A stretch of DNA of 64,000 nucleotides from Nitrospirota bacterium (GTDB taxonomy: Bacteria > Nitrospirota > Thermodesulfovibrionia > UBA6902): assembly GCA_016234115.1 (NCBI GenBank), contig JACRHD010000025.1:62001-126000 (forward strand), in the 5' to 3' direction. The notes under the pieces are model-generated. The model ran no database searches and had not been told where the DNA came from. It was given only the letters and a program-made list of their open reading frames with translations. Made by a program: the position numbers and the translations under genes. This document shows positions 35,670 through 44,462 of this stretch, piece after piece (position 1 is the stretch's first letter; each line of letters opens with the position of its first letter).

Positions 35670-37088
35670 TCAATTATAGAAAATCAGCAGCTTCTTCGCC
35701 AGCTCCAGCGCCTCTTCCCGGCTGCCGACTTCTCCCGCATCCTGGGCGTCCCTTATCTCCTTGAGGATACGTCCCATCTCAGGTCCCGGCTCCATGCCCA
35801 TTGCGATCAGGTCATTGCCGGTGACAAGGTTAGGGCCCTCGACCCTCGCCTTGACGGTTTCGAAATATTCCTTTACGCCCCTTTTTGCCCAGTCGATATG
35901 TCGCTCCCTGATGAAGTCGCTCGAATCGGGACCAAGGCTGCTCATCGTGTCCGCCATACTCAGGATGATCGCCGGGACCGCATCGTCCCCGAGTTTGCGG
36001 AACCATTTCGTCACGGTGTTTGCTTTGACATCCCCGGAGGCGAGCTGGAACGCGCGCAGGTGTTCCGCTGTCAGAAGGACCATAAAGTCCCTGTTCCGTC
36101 CCGACAGTTTCAGCCTTTCCGAAATAAGTCCGACGGTCCTTGCGCCCTCTTCATTGTGTCCGTAAAAAGTAATACGGCCCGTATCCGGATTTGTCCCGCG
36201 GGTTGCGGGCTTGCCCGTGTCATGAAGCAGGGCCGTCAGCTTCAAAAGAGGAAGGCGGTTTTCACTGTCGAGCACGTCTGCGACCTTGCCGCTCCATTGC
36301 CCGAAATAGTCATCGGGACGGTTGATTATGCGCTCGGTATTTTCCATAACGAGCATGGAATGGCCCCATACATTGAGGTGGTGAAATCCGTTTTGAGCGC
36401 AGCCTTTCAAGGCCCTTATTTCCGGGAAGATGACCTCGACAACGCCGAGCCCGTCCATCTGTCTGAAAAAGTCCGCGCTCCGCACGGTATTAAGTATGAG
36501 CAGCAGCTCCGCTGTTATGCGCTCTGAAGACACCTTCGTCAGCAGGGCGGCCCTCTGTGCCATCTCTTTCAGGGTCGCCTCTTCTATCGAAAAGCCGAGG
36601 GCGGCGGCAATGCGGACGGCGCGTAAAATCCTGAGCGGGTCGGAAACTATGGCCCTGTCACCCGCTTGCCTGATAATCCCGTCCCTTATATCCTCAGCGC
36701 CATTCAGGGGATCAAGGACCGGCCCGGGGGAGCCGTCCCCCTTCACTTCAACGGCGATTGCGTTGATCGTGAAATCCCTGTGACTGAGGTCCTCGAATAT
36801 CGTCATGCCCCTCATCTCCGCGATATCCAGGAAATTATTGCCGTCCGTCCTGTCAACTACGCGATAGCAGGGCTCGTCCGGCTTTTTTTCCATAGAAATC
36901 AGTGCCGCGTCTTTGCACCGCGCAAGGGCGCCGGCGAATACCTTTGCCCCCTTGCAGACAAGGTCGATATCTTTGGCCGGCTTGCCGAGCAACATATCGC
37001 GGACTGTCCCGCCGACAAGATATAACCGGGGGATTTCAATGCCTTTACAGGCCAGCCAGTTTTTCAGTGAGACGGCGTGCATGTTCAT
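35670..37088 (-). CDS. cca: CCA tRNA nucleotidyltransferase / poly(A) polymerase family with HD domain
   Basis: A 472-residue class II nucleotidyltransferase. LVGGTVRDMLLGKPAKDIDLV (residues 23-43) is the catalytic motif with the DxD metal ligands, and HRDFTINAIA follows. An HD domain begins at LLHDTGKPATRG near residue 290. It may add CCA to tRNA 3' ends or tails to RNA; the two are hard to separate by eye. The start codon region, including the first ten codons, is copied in a tandem repeat upstream (37061-37361). A weak second start exists at 37082. Confidence 0.85.
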   Translation of the reverse strand: MNMHAVSLKNWLACKGIEIPRLYLVGGTVRDMLLGKPAKDIDLVCKGAKVFAGALARCKDAALISMEKKPDEPCYRVVDRTDGNNFLDIAEMRGMTIFEDLSHRDFTINAIAVEVKGDGSPGPVLDPLNGAEDIRDGIIRQAGDRAIVSDPLRILRAVRIAAALGFSIEEATLKEMAQRAALLTKVSSERITAELLLILNTVRSADFFRQMDGLGVVEVIFPEIRALKGCAQNGFHHLNVWGHSMLVMENTERIINRPDDYFGQWSGKVADVLDSENRLPLLKLTALLHDTGKPATRGTNPDTGRITFYGHNEEGARTVGLISERLKLSGRNRDFMVLLTAEHLRAFQLASGDVKANTVTKWFRKLGDDAVPAIILSMADTMSSLGPDSSDFIRERHIDWAKRGVKEYFETVKARVEGPNLVTGNDLIAMGMEPGPEMGRILKEIRDAQDAGEVGSREEALELAKKLLIFYN

Positions 37089-37361
37089 TTGGACAATAGT
37101 TTAGTTAAATAAATAGTTAGTAGCAAGTAGTCAGTAGTTAAGGGATACACTTCAGGAACGTTTCCCCCTTAACTACTTACTACCAACTACTTGCTGCTTA
37201 ATTATGGAGGTGACTCAACTTTTCAATGAGTCGGCTTGCATGTTCATTTGGACAATAGTTTAGTTAAAGTAGTTAGTAGTTAAGGGATACACTTCAGGAA
37301 TGTTTCCCCCTTAACTACTTACTACCAACTACTTGCTACTTAATTATGGGGGTGACTCAAC
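37061..37361. repeat. Tandem duplication with heptanucleotide hairpins, overlapping the cca start
   Basis: Unit 1 (37061-37219, 159 bp) and unit 2 (37220-37361, 142 bp) are nearly identical apart from a few substitutions and a 17-bp shortening in the left hairpin arm. Each holds an inverted repeat whose arms are built from 7-bp units such as AGTAGTT and AACTACT. Unit 1 contains the first ten codons of the cca-like gene; unit 2 contains a copy that reads ten codons and then stops. This accounts for the whole 321-bp gap before the next gene; no other gene was seen. Confidence 0.88.
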
Positions 37362-37409
37362 TTTCATGCCTGATTATCCGATAATTATACAGACTCGAAC
37401 TGGTGGGTT

Positions 37410-38246
37410 ATGAAAGCAGGATTCTTGACTGTAATTCTATTATTTATTTTTTTTACCGTATTCAGCGCTGGCATGCCCGCCGCGCATTCGGAGACCCTTA
37501 CGGGAAGCGGCTGTTCTGTCAGCAACATGGGGTACCTGACGGAACTCGCTGAAGATTATGAGAAACTTACAGGGGTGAAGATGTTCGTGCGCAGCGGAGG
37601 CAGTGTCGTAGGTATAGAAGACCTGCGGAGCGGTAAAGTGGATTTCGCGGCTTCCTGCAGACACAGGATGGACGCCGACCCCGGAGACATCGACTTTATT
37701 CAGGTTGCCTGGGACGCCCTGGTATTTATCGTCCATAAATCAAATCCTGTCGACAATATATCTCTTGAGGAGGTAAGGGGTATATATGAAGGCAGAATAA
37801 CCAACTGGGGCCAACTCAAAGGCCGTGACTTGCCCGTCATGGTCTTTATTTCAAGACCTCAAAAAGGACATGGTCTCAGCGGCGTCGAGACATCTACCAA
37901 GGAAATGATTTTAAAAGGTAAAGAGCCCGTCAAAACACAAAACGCCACATTCCTGGCGTCAACAGGCATTGTTGATCAGATGGTTGAAAAGACCGCAGGG
38001 GGCTTCGCGACGTCCGGCTTCTCCAGCGCGATCAAACGGGACGTCAAGATATTAAAGGTGAACGGAGTTTATCCCGACAAAGGGAAAATCTCAGAGCATA
38101 AATATCCTCTGAAACGGCCCCTCTTTCTGCTTTTGCCAAAAAACCCCAAACCGGAGGCCAGGAAATTTCTTGACTTTGCGTTGAGCAGGAAAGGACAGGA
38201 GCTTATCAGCTCTTACGGCGCCATATCCCTTTCGGACGTCAGATGA
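37410..38246 (+). CDS. PstS-like periplasmic substrate-binding protein
   Basis: A 278-residue protein with a signal peptide ending near AHS-E24 and the PstS/PBP2 pattern: LTGSGCSVSNMGYLTELAEDY, a SGKVDFAASCR segment and VRGIYEGRITNWGQLKG, the last a hallmark of phosphate-binding-protein-like domains. No Pst transporter genes are present. It overlaps an HD-GYP gene by ATGA, so it may deliver a ligand signal to that membrane enzyme rather than feed a transporter. Confidence 0.8.
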   Translation: MKAGFLTVILLFIFFTVFSAGMPAAHSETLTGSGCSVSNMGYLTELAEDYEKLTGVKMFVRSGGSVVGIEDLRSGKVDFAASCRHRMDADPGDIDFIQVAWDALVFIVHKSNPVDNISLEEVRGIYEGRITNWGQLKGRDLPVMVFISRPQKGHGLSGVETSTKEMILKGKEPVKTQNATFLASTGIVDQMVEKTAGGFATSGFSSAIKRDVKILKVNGVYPDKGKISEHKYPLKRPLFLLLPKNPKPEARKFLDFALSRKGQELISSYGAISLSDVR

Positions 38247-40480
38247 AACAACATACGCGCTACAGGAAGACTTCATTAAAAACAAAAGTGTCCTTCTCTG
38301 TCGCGCTGGCAATTATCCTTACCAGCGCCGTCGGGACATATTTCATCATAGCCGACCGTCACCTCGGCATCGAAAAAGGGCTGATTGCCAGAGGAGAGGC
38401 CCTGAGTCATTCTCTTGCGCGCGCCACTGAAGAAGGACTTATCGCAGAAAATCTGGATCTCATAAAGAAGGCTGAATATGTCGTGCGCGCGGAAGATGTT
38501 ACATTGGCGCAGGTATACTCAACCATATGGGACTCAATCGACTCCTATCCCATCGAAGGCCTGAAAGTACCACCCGACAATGAAGCAGTAAACCACTTCA
38601 GAGTTTCAGTCAAGCCCTTTTATAAAGAAATTTCCGGCGGATTTGACTTTTACTCGCCCATCCTCTTCAACCCCGGGGGAAGTCCGGAGATACCCATAGG
38701 CTTTATCAGACTGACCCTGTCGTCTACGGCCATAAATGAAGAACTGCTCAGGGACATGATTAACGCACTGGCAAGCTCTGCGGCCCTTACCCTCATAATC
38801 ATCATTGCCGTCAATATGCTTGTCAACCGCCTCGTAATCGATCCCGTAACTGCGCTTCAGCAATCCATGACAAAGTTCAAAAACAGCGGTCAGCCTGAGC
38901 CCGTTCCTGTGCGCTCCGGAGATGAAATCGGCAAACTGATCACGGAATTCAACCTGATGGCTGAAACCATACACAGGAATTCCGCCGAGTTGAAAGCTGC
39001 GGACAAAAAGATCCGCGAGGCGATGGAGGACTGGAGAGATACCTTTGACACTATTACCGATATGATAACGATCCATGACAGCGACTACAATATCATCCGC
39101 TCAAACAAGGCCGCGGAAAAGATCCTCGGCCTGCCCTTCCTTGACGCCCCAGGTACAAAATGCTTTAAACATTACCACGGCACTGACGCGCCGCCGCAGG
39201 GCTGTCCGAGCTGCAATTGTCTCAAGACGGGGAAATCTGCCGCCTTCGAGGTCTTCGAACCCCATCTGGGAAGATATATCGAAATAAGGGCGATGCCCCG
39301 CCTGGACGGCAACAACCGGGTCACAGGTATGATCCATGTCGTCAGGGACATATCCGACAAGAAAAAGAGCGAAGAGAAGATCAGAAAACAGTTTAATTAT
39401 ATAAATTCACTCCATACCATCGATAAGGCCATCTCTTCAAACCTGGACCTGAGCATAACCCTGAACGTCCTGCTTGAGCAGGTCCTCACGCAGCTCCGCG
39501 TCGACGCGGCGAGCGTGCTCCTTCTGAATGCGGATTCACAACATCTCGAATACGCGGCGGCAAAAGGCTTCAGGACCGAGATAATCAAGAGCTCATCGCT
39601 GCGGCTTGGTCAGGGCTTTGCGGGCCGCGCCGCCATAGAGCGCATGCCTTTTGTCATTGAGGACTTCGCCAATCCTCCTGAAGGGGTCGCCGCCACTTCG
39701 CTTATCCGGGCGGAAGGATTCAGGGTCTATCTGGCCGTGCCCCTCGTCGCCAGGGGAAGCGTCAAGGGCGTACTCGAAATCTACCACCGCTCCGCCATGG
39801 AGCTGGACGGGGAATGGATGGATTTCCTCAATACCCTCGCGGGGCAGGCGGCCGTCGCAATAGACAATGCCGGAATGGTAGTGGACCTTCACCGAACGTA
39901 TGAGAAACTTGTAATGGCTTATGACTCCACCATTGAGGGCTGGTCGCGCGCCCTTGATTATCGCGATAAAGAGACCGAGGGCCACTCCGAGCGCGTTACC
40001 GAATTGACCCTGGAGATAGCCCGCGAGATGGGGATAAGAGATGAAGAGCTGGTGCACATCCGCCGGGGGGCGCTGCTGCACGACATAGGGAAATTAGGCG
40101 TGCCCGACAGCATCCTCATGAAGGCCGACAAATTGACCGACGAAGAATGGAAAATCATGAAGCGCCACCCTGTTATCGCGTATGAGATCATATCCCCCAT
40201 TTCATTTCTCAGGCCCGCTATTTCCATCCCGTTCTACCACCATGAGAAATGGGACGGGACCGGATATCCTACCGGGCTGAAAGGTAAGCAGATACCCATA
40301 CCGGCGCGCATATTCGCGCCTGTTGATATATTTGACGCCCTGACGCATGCCAGGCCCTACAGACCCGCCTGGCCGGAAGACAAAGTGATCGAGTATCTCC
40401 GCTCGATTTCCGGCGCCCACCTGGACCCTGAAGTTGTCGAGGTCCTGATCAGGATGAGGGCCGGGACCCTGACACACTGA
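38243..40480 (+). CDS. HAMP-PAS-GAF-HD-GYP cyclic-di-GMP phosphodiesterase
   Basis: A 745-residue sensor. TM1 is near residues 17-35 and TM2 near 171-195, bracketing a periplasmic domain. HAMP follows (VIDPVTALQQ), then a PAS domain with a Cys-rich insert (CFKH...CPSCNC near residues 308-330), a GAF domain (about 390-540) and an HD-GYP domain with LLHDIGKLGVPD and HHEKWDGTGYP. It is expected to hydrolyse c-di-GMP. The upstream PstS-like protein is translationally coupled and is a plausible periplasmic partner. Confidence 0.88.
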   Translation: MKQHTRYRKTSLKTKVSFSVALAIILTSAVGTYFIIADRHLGIEKGLIARGEALSHSLARATEEGLIAENLDLIKKAEYVVRAEDVTLAQVYSTIWDSIDSYPIEGLKVPPDNEAVNHFRVSVKPFYKEISGGFDFYSPILFNPGGSPEIPIGFIRLTLSSTAINEELLRDMINALASSAALTLIIIIAVNMLVNRLVIDPVTALQQSMTKFKNSGQPEPVPVRSGDEIGKLITEFNLMAETIHRNSAELKAADKKIREAMEDWRDTFDTITDMITIHDSDYNIIRSNKAAEKILGLPFLDAPGTKCFKHYHGTDAPPQGCPSCNCLKTGKSAAFEVFEPHLGRYIEIRAMPRLDGNNRVTGMIHVVRDISDKKKSEEKIRKQFNYINSLHTIDKAISSNLDLSITLNVLLEQVLTQLRVDAASVLLLNADSQHLEYAAAKGFRTEIIKSSSLRLGQGFAGRAAIERMPFVIEDFANPPEGVAATSLIRAEGFRVYLAVPLVARGSVKGVLEIYHRSAMELDGEWMDFLNTLAGQAAVAIDNAGMVVDLHRTYEKLVMAYDSTIEGWSRALDYRDKETEGHSERVTELTLEIAREMGIRDEELVHIRRGALLHDIGKLGVPDSILMKADKLTDEEWKIMKRHPVIAYEIISPISFLRPAISIPFYHHEKWDGTGYPTGLKGKQIPIPARIFAPVDIFDALTHARPYRPAWPEDKVIEYLRSISGAHLDPEVVEVLIRMRAGTLTH

Positions 40481-40562
40481 AGGGCCGAAAGCCGCCAGGC
40501 CGGGGCCGAATTGCCCTGTTCTGATAGCTTGACTATTCCTATCCTTCACGTTATATTCATGC

Positions 40563-41507
40563 ATGCCGGGGAAAAGCTATAAACCCATATCTCTGGACAG
40601 GGTAAGGACCTGTAAATTAAAGACGAGGAAGAGCAAAGTCCGGCTCGATAAGGTCGGCAGGCCATTCAGCGGAGGGAGTTTCAGGGATTTTCTCGGAGGA
40701 CTTCCCGATATCCTCGCCGCGAGAGATTTTAAGTCCGTGGTAAGCGCAATAGTAAATGCCCGGAATAAGCAACGCCCCGTGGTCCTCGGCATGGGCGCGC
40801 ATCCGGTAAAGGTCGGCCTCTCTCCCATAATCATCAACCTGATGGAAACCGGAGTCATCACTGCCGTGGCCATGAACGGCGCATGCATAGTGCATGACTT
40901 TGAGCTCAGCCTGATGGGGCATACGTCCGAAGACGTTGATACCGAATTGTGCAAGGGCACATTCGGCATGGCAGAGGAGACGGGCAGGGAATTGAACATG
41001 GCGATAAGGGACGGGGTAAGGAGAGGGTACGGCATCGGCAGGGCGGTCGGCAGGCATATTCTCAAAGGCGCGTCTTCCTTTAAACAGTTGAGCATCCTGG
41101 CTGCTGCCGCAAGGTTAAATATACCGGCAACCGTACATGTCGCCGTAGGCACCGATATCATACACATGCACCCCGAGGCTGACGGCGCTGCCATAGGGAA
41201 GGGCAGCCTTGAGGATTTCAGACTCCTGTCCTCAGTCGTCTCGGACCTCAAAGGCGGCGTTTATATTAACCTCGGCTCCGCGGTAATATTGCCGGAGGTA
41301 TTTTTAAAGGCGATAGCGGTTACGAGGAACCTGAAGTACGATGTCAGGAATTTCACGACCGTGAACATGGACTTCATCCAGCACTACCGGGCGCGTGAAA
41401 ATGTTCTCAGGCGCCCCGTCCTTTCAGGAGGCAATTCATATGCCCTTACAGGCCATCATGAAATAATGTTCCCCCTTCTGGCGGCGGCTGTTATGGAGAA
41501 GGTTTGA
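40563..41507 (+). CDS. Conserved protein, possible deoxyhypusine-synthase-like fold
   Basis: A 314-residue cytoplasmic protein without signal peptide. Segments PVVLGMGAHPVKVGLSPII, TAVAMNGACIVHDFELSLMG and GVYINLGSAVILPEVF have the alternating beta and Gly-rich look of an NAD-binding fold of the deoxyhypusine-synthase type. The catalytic Lys region of true DHS could not be identified, and bacteria usually lack a matching eIF5A, so another reaction is likely. Function is unknown; the fold assignment is a weak impression. Confidence 0.5.
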   Translation: MPGKSYKPISLDRVRTCKLKTRKSKVRLDKVGRPFSGGSFRDFLGGLPDILAARDFKSVVSAIVNARNKQRPVVLGMGAHPVKVGLSPIIINLMETGVITAVAMNGACIVHDFELSLMGHTSEDVDTELCKGTFGMAEETGRELNMAIRDGVRRGYGIGRAVGRHILKGASSFKQLSILAAAARLNIPATVHVAVGTDIIHMHPEADGAAIGKGSLEDFRLLSSVVSDLKGGVYINLGSAVILPEVFLKAIAVTRNLKYDVRNFTTVNMDFIQHYRARENVLRRPVLSGGNSYALTGHHEIMFPLLAAAVMEKV

Positions 41508-41619
41508 CCCGCTCCGGTTATTCAAACCTGATCTGAAATCCCTTCATGCCGTGTCTTTCCGGCGCATTTCCCTTTCGGCCCGACAAGTTTTTCCTTGCCG
41601 GGATACCTGAAAACGAGCC

Positions 41620-41647
41620 TTGACAACTCCAGTCAACGTGATATTAT
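41620..41647 (+). promoter_or_regulatory. Sigma-70-type promoter for the small gene at 41718
   Basis: TTGACA (41620-41625) and TATTAT (41642-41647) are separated by 16 bp. Transcription would begin near 41654, leaving a leader of about 64 bases before the ATG at 41718. Confidence 0.6.
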
Positions 41648-41717
41648 TTAAGTAGAGAAATATACACAATCCAGACCTCTTTGTAGAGGGGACCGGCGGG
41701 GAGGGAAGGAGGCAAGT

Positions 41718-41894
41718 ATGGTGGTATTAGAGATGAACGAAGCGGAAAAAGAGATGTTAAAACGCGCCCTTGAGAGCTTTGAAGGGGAATTGAGGAACGA
41801 GATAGTCAGGACTGACGACCGCGAACTGAAGAAGCTTCTCCATGAGGATGAAGACGTCATAAAGAAGATCCTTGACAAGGTATCGTTTTCCTGA
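41718..41894 (+). CDS. Small charged protein, 58 residues
   Basis: A short gene bounded by a promoter (41620-41647), a strong Shine-Dalgarno (GGAAGGAGG, 41704-41712), and a rho-independent terminator (41922-41955). The product starts MVVLEMNEAEKEMLKRALE and is rich in Glu and Lys, almost surely helical. No family is recognised. The complete transcription unit makes it a real gene despite its size. Confidence 0.75.
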   Translation: MVVLEMNEAEKEMLKRALESFEGELRNEIVRTDDRELKKLLHEDEDVIKKILDKVSFS

Positions 41895-41921
41895 AAACAT
41901 CAAGGGGAGGACACGCCTTGG

Positions 41922-41955
41922 GTCTCCGGTTATTCTAAAAATCGGAGACTTTTTT
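41922..41955 (+). terminator. Rho-independent terminator
   Basis: GTCTCCG (41922-41928) pairs with CGGAGAC (41943-41949), followed by six T. It ends the transcript of the small gene at 41718. Confidence 0.85.
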
Positions 41956-42026
41956 GTGGTCTCTACAGGTCGATTATACTGAAGCTTGACCGACTAATCT
42001 CACATCGTGCCACACGGGCATACAAT

Positions 42027-42413
42027 TTACAACATTCTGTAAATGTAAGCGTCTTCAACAAGGGTATTATTAAAAACGTTCTTTGTAACACGAATACCGG
42101 ATATATCCTGGCCTGTTTTAATTGTGGACCTGATAATCTTAATCAGGTCATTAGAGGGACTCAAAACGGAAATCTCCTGTAAAGTGATCCCGGCAGGTTG
42201 CGAAATACTTGCCAGCACTGACTGAATAAAGGTATATGCTTTTTTCGGCCCTTCCTTTTCCACAAAAGGAGAGACAATATAAAGTCTCCATTCGTCGGAT
42301 TCGGCCATGTAGAACCATAGAGCGGCCCGGACCTTAAATTTCGTTTTGTCCAGCTCTTCTATTAATCTTTTACCTTCTTCTATGTCTTTTTCTACCAACG
42401 CTGTTTTAACCAT
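42027..42413 (-). CDS. Hypothetical partner of the HEPN protein
   Basis: A 128-residue protein with no recognised family. It starts with a helical, charged region (ALVEKDIEEGKRLIEELDKT) and continues into beta-type sequence with AALWFYMAESDEWRLYIVSPFV. Its start lies inside the upstream HEPN gene (22-bp overlap), so the two are made together. Such two-gene pairs are typical of toxin-antitoxin or RNA-cleaving modules; this would be the antitoxin or accessory half by position, which is inference. Confidence 0.65.
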   Translation of the reverse strand: MVKTALVEKDIEEGKRLIEELDKTKFKVRAALWFYMAESDEWRLYIVSPFVEKEGPKKAYTFIQSVLASISQPAGITLQEISVLSPSNDLIKIIRSTIKTGQDISGIRVTKNVFNNTLVEDAYIYRML

Positions 42414-42805
42414 CGTAAAACCCCCTGCTTTACGTCTGCGACTGCGTAAAAGAGGTCATGCGCTTCTTTTTTGGAGTGCTTCTCATACCGGCTGGTTTCT
42501 GCCCAGTCTTTGACAATGTTCCAGTTTGTAGCAAACGCCGCATTATCGCGCACCTCTTTATCCAATTCTAAGCTAAGCCCTGCTGTCTTGACAAGGCTCG
42601 AAAGATCATGGGTATAACTTTCAATGACAGTTTTCTTGTCAGGGAAGTCAAATCTCTTGGTTTTTCCTGAAATACAGGCCTTCAGCCCGCACTCGATGAC
42701 ATATCCGCAAAGGTAATACGCCCCTTCATAGTTCTTATTTTTCAACAATACCCTTGCTTCTTTGAGCCTGATAAGAGAAAGCTGCTTCAAATCATTTCTG
42801 TTCAT
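42392..42805 (-). CDS. HEPN domain protein
   Basis: A 137-residue all-helical protein. The segment EARVLLKNKNYEGAYYLCGYVIECGLKACI is the characteristic first half of HEPN domains. In the C-terminal helix a SRYEKHSKKEAH segment has Arg and His residues, though the spacing does not cleanly match the catalytic Rx4-6H motif. HEPN proteins are commonly RNases in toxin-antitoxin pairs. It is the upstream gene of the pair with 42027-42413. Confidence 0.75.
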   Translation of the reverse strand: MNRNDLKQLSLIRLKEARVLLKNKNYEGAYYLCGYVIECGLKACISGKTKRFDFPDKKTVIESYTHDLSSLVKTAGLSLELDKEVRDNAAFATNWNIVKDWAETSRYEKHSKKEAHDLFYAVADVKQGVLRWLKQRW

Positions 42806-42907
42806 GATCCCCCGCCATGTCCCAATTGATAGAGGGAAGAAGTTGTAATAGATTACAATTGGAGAAAGAATATTTCAAGCAGATAAATGAGCGGTCCCTC
42901 TTTGAAT

Positions 42908-43489
42908 TCACGACTCCTGTTTAAGCCGATCACGGATTGAAATCCCTTCATGCCATGCCTTACCGATGGATTCCCCTATCGACCAATACCTGTTGTCGGG
43001 CATGGTGAGCACAAAAGGGTTAATCTTCTTTACGTCGGGTTTGCCGTCGGTAAGGAACCTGTCTTCGGTGTAAATGTTCATGATCCCGGCTATGAAGAAA
43101 TAGTTGGTCGGCAGCTCAACGCGCTGTGACACTTTGCATTCCATATTCACCGGGCAGTTTACAATCATGGGCGCTGACTTCAGCTCTCCGTAAAAGACAT
43201 CAAAGAGCTTCGCCTTGTCAACCTTCTTCCCGGAAACAATTCCCGTATAATCCGTGATCGCCACCATTGCCGAAGAAGGGACATTGATGCTGAATTCACC
43301 TGTTGAGAGAATGGCTGAAGCAGACGCGTGCGCCCTGTTGACGCAAATGCCGATCATCGCCGGGTCATAATTGACCCTCGTCAACCAGTCAAGAGCCATG
43401 AAGTTGGCTTTGCCTTCAAGGTGAGTGCCGAGAATGGTCTGCGTCCAGGGGAGGCAGAAGAGGTTTTTTTCGATGGTTATTTTTGGCAT
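42908..43489 (-). CDS. Flavin reductase family protein
   Basis: A 193-residue FMN-binding split-barrel protein of the flavin reductase-like family. PAMIGICVNRAHASASAILSTGEFSIN carries the characteristic middle segment, and the C-terminal part has FFIAGIMNIYTED. It may reduce flavin or bind FMN in a redox chain. The ATG at 43489 has AAGGAGG about 7 bp upstream; the longer frame from 43516 lacks a site. Confidence 0.82.
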   Translation of the reverse strand: MPKITIEKNLFCLPWTQTILGTHLEGKANFMALDWLTRVNYDPAMIGICVNRAHASASAILSTGEFSINVPSSAMVAITDYTGIVSGKKVDKAKLFDVFYGELKSAPMIVNCPVNMECKVSQRVELPTNYFFIAGIMNIYTEDRFLTDGKPDVKKINPFVLTMPDNRYWSIGESIGKAWHEGISIRDRLKQES

Positions 43490-43546
43490 GATGCCCTCCT
43501 TTTTTTTGTGATTCAAAATCAGGTGATGTTCCCAGTCCGCGCTTAT

Positions 43547-43777
43547 TTAGAATCGATTCCATTCATCAGCATTAATTTCGCGTCCTAATATATCTTCAAC
43601 CTCTCGAATCATCATGCGAAGCTGTGGAGTGGAATATTCCGCATTTGAAGGGATTGTCAAACGGTGTTGCTTGTACACCATGAACTGATGTCTTGTTCCG
43701 GAGAACGGTCCGTCAAAGCCAAGCGCTCGTAACTTTTTAACGAAGTCCCGACGCTTACACGGCGTCCACTGGCTCAC
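43547..43777 (-). CDS. hicA: HicA/YcfA-type toxin
   Basis: A 76-residue double-stranded RNA-binding-fold toxin. DFVKKLRALGFDG and GTRHQFMVYKQHRLTIP match HicA, with the His in GTRHQF as the catalytic residue. HicA cleaves mRNA. It overlaps the upstream HicB gene by 23 bp. Here the antitoxin gene comes first, the reverse of the usual hicA-hicB order. Confidence 0.78.
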   Translation of the reverse strand: MSQWTPCKRRDFVKKLRALGFDGPFSGTRHQFMVYKQHRLTIPSNAEYSTPQLRMMIREVEDILGREINADEWNRF

Positions 43778-44030
43778 GAGACGGCTCCTTGTTTAAATCA
43801 ATGCCTGCAATTATCGGCAAAGGATGTCCAAGTTTTAATCCTACGAGTATCCAGTCTTCAAGCGTCGAGCGCAATTCATCCTCGCACTCACGCAATGTGG
43901 TCCCGAAAGCCACCACACCTTTACATGAAGGGATCTTACCGGAAAAGGACCCGTCCTCAAGCTTATCATACGCAGCCTGAGCCATAGCTTGCTGTACATA
44001 CTCACTCAAAATATATCGAATTGCAGGCAT
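43755..44030 (-). CDS. hicB: HicB family antitoxin
   Basis: A 91-residue HicB-type protein: SFSGKIPSCKGVVAFGTTLRECEDELRSTLEDWI is the partial RNase-H-like fold of HicB. It neutralises the adjacent HicA and would bind its own promoter. The ATG at 44030 has GAGGAGG upstream. A TATAAT hexamer on the minus strand at 44065-44070 is a candidate -10 element. Confidence 0.82.
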   Translation of the reverse strand: MPAIRYILSEYVQQAMAQAAYDKLEDGSFSGKIPSCKGVVAFGTTLRECEDELRSTLEDWILVGLKLGHPLPIIAGIDLNKEPSREPVDAV

Positions 44031-44247
44031 CGCACACCTCCTCTTTGGCCGAATCCCTAACAAAATTATAGCAAATTAAAGTCGTTAAAAGGGAATGATT
44101 TTATGACTCGTTAAGCGTCAGGAAATGTTGATAGAAGCGTATGTCCGGGAGAAAATAGAAATTCAGGGATGTCTCCCTCTGGACCAAAAACTAACGCACT
44201 GGATTTCAGGAATATATTTTTTGAAGCAGGGAAGCTTTAAGAATCTT

Positions 44248-44460
44248 TCAAGGCACTGCTATATATTCGGCAAATGAAGTGGATTCGGGGATAGGGAGAT
44301 TGTCTTCGATGAGTCCCTGGATATGCATTTTAACTGCCTCATGCATATTGAGTTCTGTCTCCTCCCGTGTTGCGCCAGTCGCAATACATCCCGGCAGGTC
44401 CGGGGAATATGCTGAATAGTTGCCGTTGGCTTTTTCGATGACCACAAGAAAACGGTGCAT
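44248..44460 (-). CDS. hicB: HicB family antitoxin, second module
   Basis: A 70-residue HicB: NGNYSAYSPDLPGCIATGATREETELNMHEAVKMHI is the full family signature. It lacks an added DNA-binding domain. It starts 2 bp after the HicA stop, in the usual hicA-hicB order, opposite to the module next door. Confidence 0.87.
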   Translation of the reverse strand: MHRFLVVIEKANGNYSAYSPDLPGCIATGATREETELNMHEAVKMHIQGLIEDNLPIPESTSFAEYIAVP

Positions 44461-44462
44461 AT

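Noticed and set aside
41552-41605. An imperfect hairpin CCCGACAAG/CTTGCCGGG as a terminator
   Set aside because: It has a mismatch and no T tract after it, so the evidence is too weak.
44125-44277. A 50-codon plus-strand frame between the two HicAB modules
   Set aside because: It overlaps the 3' end of hicB, has a weak ribosome-binding site and resembles no family.
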